A stretch of 43,496 nucleotides of DNA from JALYNX01 sp963724825 (GTDB lineage Bacteria; Actinomycetota; Acidimicrobiia; Spongiisociales; ZC4RG35), in the NCBI GenBank assembly GCA_963724825.1, contig CAVRWT010000011.1:1-43496 (forward strand), in the 5' to 3' direction. Below, piece by piece: positions 37,302 through 43,496 of the stretch (positions are counted from its first letter, which is position 1; every line of letters begins with the position of its first letter). Below the pieces are notes generated by a model that saw only the letters and a program-made list of their open reading frames with translations, was not told where the DNA came from and searched no databases. The position numbers and the translations under genes were made by a program.

Positions 37302-39809
37302 GTGAGTGATGTGCCCTCCAGCGCCAGCGTTGTGGTGATTGGAGCCGGAATCGTCGGGAATTCAGTGGTGGGCCACCTCGCCGAGCTCGGCTGGCGAGAC
37401 ATCGTCCAGATCGACAAGGGAGCCCTGCCCAACCCGGGAGGCTCCACCGGGCACGCCTCCAACTTCATCTTTCCTGTCGATCACAACAAAGAGATGGCGA
37501 TGTTGACCCTCGACAGCCAGCGTCAATACGAGGCGATGGGTGTCAACGTCACCTGTGGGGGCATCGAAGTCGCCCGCACCGAAGCTCGGATGGAGGAACT
37601 GCGACGACGCATGACCTCGGCGAAGAATTGGGACATGGAGGCTCACCTGGTGAGCCCTGCCGAGATCAAGGAGCTGGTCCCCTTCATCAACGAGGAGATC
37701 CTTCTCGGAGGCTGTTACTTCCCAACAGTGTCGGCGGTGGACTCGCTGCGGGCGGGAACCATCTTCCGGGAGCGGGCCCAGGCACTGGGGGCTCTAGAAA
37801 CGGTGGCCAACACCGAGATCCTTGGGATCGAGACCAATCGAGGACGGGTCACCGCGGTGGTCACGGACAAGGGCCGCGTCGAAGCCGAGTACGTGGTCAT
37901 CGCCTGCGGGGTGTGGAGCCCTCGAATCGCCCGAATGGCGGGGGCAACAATCCCGCTCACCCCCGCGGTCCATCAAATGATCGACGTGGGCCCGATCCCG
38001 ATCCTTCAGGAGTCGGGCAAGGAGCTGGCATTCCCGATCGTCCGCGACATGGACACATTCATGTATGAGCGGCAGACCTCGGGATCGATGGAGGTTGGCT
38101 CCTATGCCCATCGCCCGATCTTCCACTCCCCCGACGAGATCCCCTCTATCTCCGAGGCCCGGTTCTCACCCACCGAGCTCCCTTTCACCGCCGACGACTT
38201 CGATGACCAGCTCGAAGACGCGCTGGAGTTGATGCCCGACATCCTGTCCGGCGCCGAGATCAAGTACGCCATCAATGGCCTCCTGTCGCTCACCCCCGAC
38301 GCAATGCCGCTGATCGGCGAGACGGTCGAGGTGAAGAACCTCTGGTCGGCGGCGGCGATCTGGATCAAGGAGGGGCCGGGAACCGGGCGAGCGGTCGCCG
38401 AGTGGATGACCCACGGCTACCCCGAGCTCGATCCCCACGCCTCCGACATCGCCCGGTTCTACCCCTATGCCCGCACCGAGCATCACATCCGGGCCCGCTG
38501 CGCCGAGCACTTCAACAAGACCTACGGGATCGTCCACCCCCGGGAGCAGTGGGCCTCCGAGCGAGACAAGCGGCTCTCGCCGGTCCACTCACGGACCGCC
38601 GATCTCGGAGCCGTGTATTTCGAGGCAGGCGGATGGGAACGGCCCCACTGGTATGAGTCAAACGCCCACCTCGTCGACCACTACGGCGTCGAGGACCGGC
38701 CTCACGAGTGGGACCGCCGCTGGTGGTCTCCGATCCAGAGTGCCGAGCACCTTGCGATGCGGGAGCGGGTCGGCATGGTCGACCTGGCTCCCTTCGTCAT
38801 CTTCGACTTCACCGGACCCGGAGTCGTCGACTACATCCAACACATGACGGTCAACAACGCCGACGTCGAGATCGGGCGCTCGGTCTACACCCCGCTCCTG
38901 ACCGAATCGGGCGGGTTCAAGGCCGACCTCACGGTGCTCCGTCTCGGTGACGAGCACTTCCGGGTGATCACCGGGGCCTTCGACGGCCCGCGGGACAAGC
39001 ACTGGTTCGGGAGGAAGCTCCCCGAGGACGGGACGGTGCAGCTTTCAGACCTGACTTCGGCCTACACCACCATCGGAGTCTGGGGCCCGGAGGCCCGCAC
39101 CCTCCTGCAGTCCATCACCGACCATGACCTCTCCAACGAGGGGTTTCCCTATGGAACCACCCAGGCGGTCGACTTCGAGTCGATCAACGCTCGTCTGTTC
39201 CGGATCTCCTATGTCGGGGAGCTGGGCTGGGAGGTCTACGTGCCATCCGAGGCCGGCCGGCCGATGTGGGACCGGATCTGGGAGGCGGGCCAGGATCTCG
39301 GGGTCACCGCCGTGGGCGCCGGCGTCTACGGGACCACCGGGCGGTTGGAGAAGGGCTATCGGCTGATGGGGTCCGAGCTGGAAAGCGAGTACAACCCGGT
39401 CGAGGCCGGGTTGGCCAGGCCGCGGGTCAAGTCACACGACTTCATCGGCAAAGAGGCCTACCTCGCGGCCAGGGAACAGGAGCCTGCAGCGATCCTCTGC
39501 ACCCTGACCATGGAAGACCACATGTCGGCCCGGGACAAGATCAAGCGATACCCAACCGGGCGGGAGCCGATCACCACCCCGGACGGCGGGCGGATCACCG
39601 ACACCAAGGACCGCCCCTCCTATGTGACGACTGCGGGCGCCGGGCCCTCGGTAGGCAAGTACCTCCTGATGGCCTATCTGCCGCCGGAACACGCCGTGGT
39701 GGGCACTGACCTGGCAGTCATGTACATGAACGAGCTCTACCCGGTGAAGGTGGCGGTGGCCGGATCGACACCGCTATTCGATCCAGAAGACCAGCGGATG
39801 AAGAGGTGA
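37302..39809 (+). CDS. Dimethylglycine/sarcosine dehydrogenase-like flavoprotein with GcvT domain
   Basis: 835 residues, GTG start with GAGG upstream. An N-terminal DAO-type FAD domain (VVIGAGIVGNSVVGHLAELG; GGSTGHASNF with His51 at the place of the covalent flavin link in this family) runs to about 380, with INGLLSLTPDAMPLIG. An FAO_M-like bridge follows. A GcvT folate domain (about 440-720: MVDLAPFVIFDFTGPGVVDY, GVYGTTGRLEKGYRLMGSEL) and the GcvT C-terminal barrel complete it. Such enzymes oxidatively demethylate dimethylglycine or sarcosine, pass the C1 unit to THF and reduce ETF. Downstream etfB overlaps its stop (GTGA), which fits. It would take the product of the MttB-type reaction one step further. 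Confidence 0.87.
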   Translation: MSDVPSSASVVVIGAGIVGNSVVGHLAELGWRDIVQIDKGALPNPGGSTGHASNFIFPVDHNKEMAMLTLDSQRQYEAMGVNVTCGGIEVARTEARMEELRRRMTSAKNWDMEAHLVSPAEIKELVPFINEEILLGGCYFPTVSAVDSLRAGTIFRERAQALGALETVANTEILGIETNRGRVTAVVTDKGRVEAEYVVIACGVWSPRIARMAGATIPLTPAVHQMIDVGPIPILQESGKELAFPIVRDMDTFMYERQTSGSMEVGSYAHRPIFHSPDEIPSISEARFSPTELPFTADDFDDQLEDALELMPDILSGAEIKYAINGLLSLTPDAMPLIGETVEVKNLWSAAAIWIKEGPGTGRAVAEWMTHGYPELDPHASDIARFYPYARTEHHIRARCAEHFNKTYGIVHPREQWASERDKRLSPVHSRTADLGAVYFEAGGWERPHWYESNAHLVDHYGVEDRPHEWDRRWWSPIQSAEHLAMRERVGMVDLAPFVIFDFTGPGVVDYIQHMTVNNADVEIGRSVYTPLLTESGGFKADLTVLRLGDEHFRVITGAFDGPRDKHWFGRKLPEDGTVQLSDLTSAYTTIGVWGPEARTLLQSITDHDLSNEGFPYGTTQAVDFESINARLFRISYVGELGWEVYVPSEAGRPMWDRIWEAGQDLGVTAVGAGVYGTTGRLEKGYRLMGSELESEYNPVEAGLARPRVKSHDFIGKEAYLAAREQEPAAILCTLTMEDHMSARDKIKRYPTGREPITTPDGGRITDTKDRPSYVTTAGAGPSVGKYLLMAYLPPEHAVVGTDLAVMYMNELYPVKVAVAGSTPLFDPEDQRMKR

Positions 39810-40570
39810 GAGTCCTCGTCTGTGTGAAGCGGGTGCCCGCCCCCGGTGCCCGCATCGTCCTCACCGACGACCAGCAGGCGGTCGATGCCCGCCATCTGCC
39901 CTTCACGGTGAGCCCGCACGAGGAGTGCGCCGTCGAGGAGGCGGTTCGGATCAAGGAGACGCACGGCGGAACCGTCGTCGTGATGACCCTGGGCCCCGCC
40001 GAAGCCGAGGAGCAGCTGAGGTACGCGGTCTCGGTCGGGGCCGACGAGGCAGTCCTGGTGACGACTGACGGTTCCGATTGGGACCCTCAGGCAACGGCAG
40101 CCGCATTGGCACAGCGCACCGCCGAGCTCGAGGCGAGTGGCGGGCCTTTCGACCTCATTCTCTTCGGCAACGAGTCGGCCGACTCCGCCGGCTACCAGGT
40201 CGGGATTCGGGTGGCCCACGCCCTCGACCGGCCGGTGATCAGCGGGATCAAAGGGATCGACATCGAGGGCGACAGCCTCGTTGCCAGACGGGAGACCGGT
40301 GCCGGGTTCGAGGTCTACCGCCTTCCCCTCCCGGCGGTGGTCGCGGTGCGAGAAGGGATCAATCTCCCCCGCTACCCCACCCTTCCCGCCCGGCTCCAGG
40401 CCAAGAAAGTCGAGGTTGCGACCAGCGAGGGTGTCAAGGCGCCGGGCGGCTTGAAGATGTTGCGTTTGGTGACGCCTGCGGAAACCGCAAGTGCCACCAG
40501 CATCCTCGGCCAAGGGCCGGAGGCGGCCCCGGCGGTAGTCGATCTCTTCGAGAGCCTGGGTCTGATGTGA
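39806..40570 (+). CDS. etfB: Electron transfer flavoprotein beta subunit
   Basis: 254 residues. It has VLVCVKRVPAPGARIVL at the N-terminus, FTVSPHEECAVEEAVRIKE (AMP-site helix), VMTLGPAEAEEQLRYAVSVG, LILFGNESADSAGYQVGIRV and LPAVVAVREGINLPRYPTLP, all hallmarks of EtfB. It overlaps the dehydrogenase stop and the EtfA start as GTGA at both ends, so the three subunits should be made together. It should accept electrons from the upstream flavoprotein and pass them to ETF:quinone oxidoreductase, which is not in the window. Confidence 0.92.
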   Translation: MRVLVCVKRVPAPGARIVLTDDQQAVDARHLPFTVSPHEECAVEEAVRIKETHGGTVVVMTLGPAEAEEQLRYAVSVGADEAVLVTTDGSDWDPQATAAALAQRTAELEASGGPFDLILFGNESADSAGYQVGIRVAHALDRPVISGIKGIDIEGDSLVARRETGAGFEVYRLPLPAVVAVREGINLPRYPTLPARLQAKKVEVATSEGVKAPGGLKMLRLVTPAETASATSILGQGPEAAPAVVDLFESLGLM

Positions 40571-41506
40571 GCCGGCTCTTCGTCTTCGTCGAGCAGGAGG
40601 GCGGTGGCGTCCCGCTGGAAACTTCGCTTCAGGCCGTCGCCCTAGCCGCACCGCTGGGTGAAGTCTGCTCGGTGAGCGTCGGTCGGTGTGAGATCGGTGG
40701 CGTCGCCCGCCACATCGAGATCGAGCACCCTCTGCTTTCTGACTACGCCCCGGAGGCAATCGGTGAGGCACTTGCCCAACTGCTCCGAGGCGAGTCACCC
40801 GATGCGCTTGTGGCCGCGGGGACCGAACGAGGCAACGAAATCCTGGCCCATGTTGCAGCTCTGATGGACCTCCCCATGGCGGCCAACGTGGTCGAGGTTC
40901 GCCCCGCGGGTGAGACCTGGGAACTGACCCGGACCCGCTGGGGCGGCAGCCTCCTCGAGGAAGCCTCATTGTCCGCCCCGATCAAGCTGGCCACCGTTGC
41001 CCTCCACGCGGTTGCAGCTTCTCCTATCGGCGATCCGATCGCTGCCGGAGACCTTCAACCCCGAGCTCGGGGAGCACCTGGCGCGGACCAGGGTGGTGGA
41101 GAGGGTCACGGTGTCGGAGGGGATCACACTGACCACCGCACCGGTGGTGGTTAGCGGAGGTCGCGGGGTGGGATCACCCGAGGGTTTCGCCGTCCTCGAA
41201 GAACTTGCCGGGCTGTTGGGGGGTGCAGTGGGGTGCTCCCGGGTGGTCACCAACAACGGCTGGCGGCCTCATTCGGATCAGGTGGGCCAGACCGGGACCC
41301 GGGTGGCACCCAACCTCTACGTCGCCTGTGGGATCTCAGGGGCGATCCAACACTGGGTGGGAATGATGGCGTCGAAGAACGTGCTGGCGATCAACAACGA
41401 CCCGGAGGCCCCGATGGTCACCAAGGCCAACTACGCGGTGATCGGCGACCTCCACCCGGTGCTGAACGCCGTGGTGGCCGAGGTCAAGAGGCGCAAAGGG
41501 TTGTAG
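40567..41506 (+). CDS. etfA: Electron transfer flavoprotein alpha subunit, frameshifted
   Basis: Joined length is about 313 residues, normal for EtfA. The N-terminal domain from GTG 40567 has LFVFVEQEGGGVP, LVAAGTERGNEILAHVAALM, MAANVVEVRPAG and TRTRWGGSLLEEA. The break lies at about 41020-41050. The C-terminal FAD domain is complete: VSGGRGVGSPEGFAVLEELA, NNGWRPHSDQVGQTGTRVAP, LYVACGISGAIQHWVGM, AINNDPEAPMV and YAVIGDLHPVLNAVV. It forms the ETF dimer with the upstream subunit and serves the dimethylglycine-dehydrogenase-like enzyme. Last gene of this plus-strand unit; a hairpin follows before the convergent SDR. Confidence 0.87.
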
Positions 41507-41616
41507 GCGCTAGGGTTGCCTCGCGCCCGATTCGCGGCGCTCCCCCAACGCTCACTCGTTCACAGGGGAATGGCCGGCATCAGACCTCCAGGTGCAGCGA
41601 CGTTGGCGGAGGTAGA

Positions 41617-41633
41617 TCGGCCCGTAGGGCCGA
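41617..41633. terminator. Hairpin between convergent etfA and SDR genes
   Basis: TCGGCCC-GTA-GGGCCGA, a perfect 7-base stem with a 3-base loop in the 153-base gap between the etfA stop and the SDR stop. It could end transcription in both directions. No T-run is present. Confidence 0.45.
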
Positions 41634-41659
41634 GACGGGCACCTCGGTACGCGTTGGAC

Positions 41660-42490
41660 CTACCACAGGGACCCAGCCGAGACCCTGAGGTCCTCCATCG
41701 TGATCCCGTTGGCCCCGGCACTGCAGAGGAAGAGGGCCAGCGCCCCGATCTCGGTGGGTGAGATCAGCCGACCCTGAGGGTTGGTCTTCTCCACGTCCGC
41801 GATGTACTCGGCGCCGGACCGATGCTCCTGCTTCTCGGCGATATCCGACATCCATTCCCGGCCGAACGAGGTGTCCACCCATGTCGGGCTGATCGCGTTG
41901 CAGGTGACACCGTGCGGAGCCCCTTCCAGCGCCACACATTTGGTGAGCCCAACCACCCCCGCCTTCGATGCGCAGTAGGCGCCGGAGGTGACCGCACCCA
42001 CGGAAGCGGCGGTCGAGGCGATGTTGATGATCCGGCCCCACTCGCGCTCGATCATCCCGGGCAGGGCTCGCTTGATGGCCCGATAGGTCCCGGTGAGGTT
42101 GACGTCGATGACCTTGGCCCACAGCGCGTCGGAGTGCCCGACGATTGTCTGCTCGGCGGTGATCCCGGCGGCGTTGGCCAGGATGTCGACCTGGCCGAAT
42201 CGGGCGACGGTTGCCTGATAGAACGCTTCGACCGAGTCGTCAGAGGTCACGTCGAGGTTCACGCCAAGTGACTCCACCCCTTCCGCCTCGATGACCGAGA
42301 TGGCGTGGTCCATCTGCTCCTGACCCGGCATATGGACCACTTCCCCTTCCGCCTTGGATCCACCGGCGAGAAGCGAGCCGATGCTGACATTGGCGCCCTC
42401 CGAGGCGAATGCCTGAGCCATCGCCAGGCCCATCCCGGAGGCCCCACCCGTCACCATGGCGGTCTTGCCCGCCAGGAAGCCTTCACTCAT
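41660..42490 (-). CDS. Short-chain dehydrogenase/reductase
   Basis: 276 residues, classical SDR. It has the TGGASGMGLAMA coenzyme motif, NLDVTSDDS, ANAAGIT, INIASTAA with the catalytic Ser region, YCASKAG (Tyr/Lys) and SPTWVDTSF. An insert of about 25 residues after the second strand (LLAGGSKAEGEVVHMPGQEQ) is longer than usual. The ATG at 42490 has GAGAGGTGA upstream. It is 29 bases downstream of the betaine aldehyde dehydrogenase gene, so the two are probably co-transcribed. Substrate unknown; an alcohol or hydroxy acid from the same catabolic route is plausible. Confidence 0.88.
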   Translation of the reverse strand: MSEGFLAGKTAMVTGGASGMGLAMAQAFASEGANVSIGSLLAGGSKAEGEVVHMPGQEQMDHAISVIEAEGVESLGVNLDVTSDDSVEAFYQATVARFGQVDILANAAGITAEQTIVGHSDALWAKVIDVNLTGTYRAIKRALPGMIEREWGRIINIASTAASVGAVTSGAYCASKAGVVGLTKCVALEGAPHGVTCNAISPTWVDTSFGREWMSDIAEKQEHRSGAEYIADVEKTNPQGRLISPTEIGALALFLCSAGANGITMEDLRVSAGSLW

Positions 42491-42519
42491 TTGTGTTCAC
42501 CTCTCGCTCGGAGCTCGGA

Positions 42520-43496
42520 TTAGTAAGGCGCCTCGACGTCGCCCATCTCCACGTACACGCTCTTGACCTGGGTGTAGTGGTTGATGGTGACGAGGCTGTT
42601 CTCCCGACCGATCCCCGACTGCTTGTAGCCGCCGAAGGGCATCTCGATCGGGGTGATGTTGTAGTTGTTGATCCAGGTGGTGCCCGCCTCGAGGCGGGCA
42701 ACGACCCGGTGGGCCCGCTGCACGTCCTTGGTGAAGACCCCGGCCGCCAACCCATAGGGCGTGTCGTTGGCCCGGGCGATCACGTCGTCTTCATCGCGGA
42801 AGCTGAGCACCGCCATCACCGGCCCGAAGATCTCCTCCTGGACGATCGACATGTCATCGGTGCAGGCGTCGAACACGGTGGGCTCGACGAAATACCCGCC
42901 TGCAAGAGAGCGGGTCGGCAGGACGGCCGCCGCCGATGACGAGACGTGCTCCGGCGGCCTTGCCGGCCTCGATGTACGAGAGGACCTTGTCCAGGTGATC
43001 CTTCGAGATCAGGGCCCCGACATGGGTGTCGGGATCCATCGGGTCGCCGATCTTCATCTTCGAGGTCCTGGTGACGAGCCGTTCCAGAAACTCGTCGTGG
43101 ATCTCCTCATGGACGTAGACCCGGGTCCCGTTGGAGCAGATTTCGCCCTGGGTGTAGAAGTTGGCCATCAGAGCGGCCGAGACCGCGTTGTCCAGGTCGG
43201 CGTCGTCGAAAATGATCAGCGGGCTCTTGCCCCCGAGCTCGAGGGTCACATGCTTCAGGGTGGCCGCGGCATTGGCCATGACGATCTTGCCGGTCCCCAC
43301 CTCGCCAGTCAGCGAGACCTTGGCCACGCCAGGGTGGGCGACCATTGCCTCTCCGGTCCGGTGATCGCCCTGGACCACGTTGAACACCCCGTCGGGGAGG
43401 CCGGCTTCGGTGTAGATCTCGGCCAGCCGGAGCACGGTGAGCGGTGTCAGCTCCGCGGGCTTGAACACCATGGAATTTCCGCAGGCAAGGGCTGGG
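42520..43496 (-). CDS. betB: Betaine aldehyde dehydrogenase (ALDH superfamily), C-terminal two thirds, frameshifted, runs off the right edge
   Basis: About 325 of an expected 490 residues are present. Motifs: ALACGNSMVFKPAELTPLT, VSLTGEVGTGK, the catalytic Glu in LELGGKSP, the catalytic Cys in GEICSNGTRVYV, and QEEIFGPVMAVLSF. The ending FGGYKQSGIGREN, then HYTQVKSVYVEMGD, is characteristic of the BetB branch, as I recall it. The frame breaks near 42900: GGGRPADPL in one, LAGGYFVEPTVFDACTDDM in the next; one base restores it. It oxidises betaine aldehyde to glycine betaine with NAD(P), the proposed substrate of the demethylation system. The N-terminus and promoter lie outside the window. Confidence 0.83.

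Overview
The window looks like a high-GC actinobacterial chromosome segment, most likely Acidimicrobiia-like. The pointers are dense coding with frequent GTG/TTG starts, Thr-rich linkers in secreted proteins, an LPXTG-anchored protein, a DUF222-HNH gene, an ECF sigma/anti-sigma pair, a DmdA-like protein and a non-pyrrolysine MttB-type methyltransferase. This placement rests on gene content alone. No rRNA, tRNA, CRISPR array, insertion sequence or phage module was seen, and no stretch over about 160 bases lacks a gene.

Layout. 1-0.36 kb: start of an exported metallophosphoesterase. 0.5-4.1 kb: an ECF sigma factor, its probable membrane anti-sigma factor, a divergent secreted paralogue of the anti-sigma ectodomain, and a sortase-anchored surface protein. 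4.1-7.9 kb: SnoaL-like protein, DmdA-like demethylase, DUF222-HNH protein, TRIC-type channel. 7.9-13.8 kb (minus strand): two M20 peptidases, an amino-acid permease, a DcuA/B-type dicarboxylate transporter, a lipoprotein and a SHOCT membrane protein. 14.0-22.4 kb: a peptidoglycan-binding/FAS1 lipoprotein, an AI-2E-type permease, a CYTH-like protein beside an exopolyphosphatase, a P2-type cation ATPase and a GH1 beta-glucosidase. 22.4-27.1 kb: a SRPBCC-SDR fusion divergent from the conserved FAD oxidoreductase / DUF1365 / Cfa-type methyltransferase set, which modifies membrane fatty acids. 27.1-29.5 kb: an epimerase meeting, tail to tail, a truncated molybdenum oxidoreductase.

29.5-43.5 kb is the most coherent and interesting part: a corrinoid-dependent quaternary-amine demethylation locus. 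A minus-strand chain encodes a corrinoid protein, DUF1638 protein, small PF13769 protein, methyl-THF:corrinoid methyltransferase, 2Fe-2S/ASKHA corrinoid reactivator, MttB-family methyltransferase, MetF-like reductase and IclR regulator, mostly with overlapping start/stop codons. Divergent from it are a dimethylglycine-dehydrogenase-like flavoprotein and its own ETF beta and alpha. A betaine aldehyde dehydrogenase and an SDR follow. Read together: betaine aldehyde -> glycine betaine (or another betaine) -> methyl to Co -> methyl-THF -> MetF, and dimethylglycine -> sarcosine with electrons to ETF. Two matching inverted repeats (GTTCCA-N23-TGGAAC), 16 and 18 bases upstream of the corrinoid-protein and MttB start codons, probably bind the IclR regulator or another shared regulator.

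Caution: at least 20 single-base indels break otherwise well-conserved genes across the window, many in short homopolymers, and joining the frames restores normal family lengths. Sequence error explains most of them better than gene decay. Frameshifted genes are therefore listed as one CDS spanning both frames.
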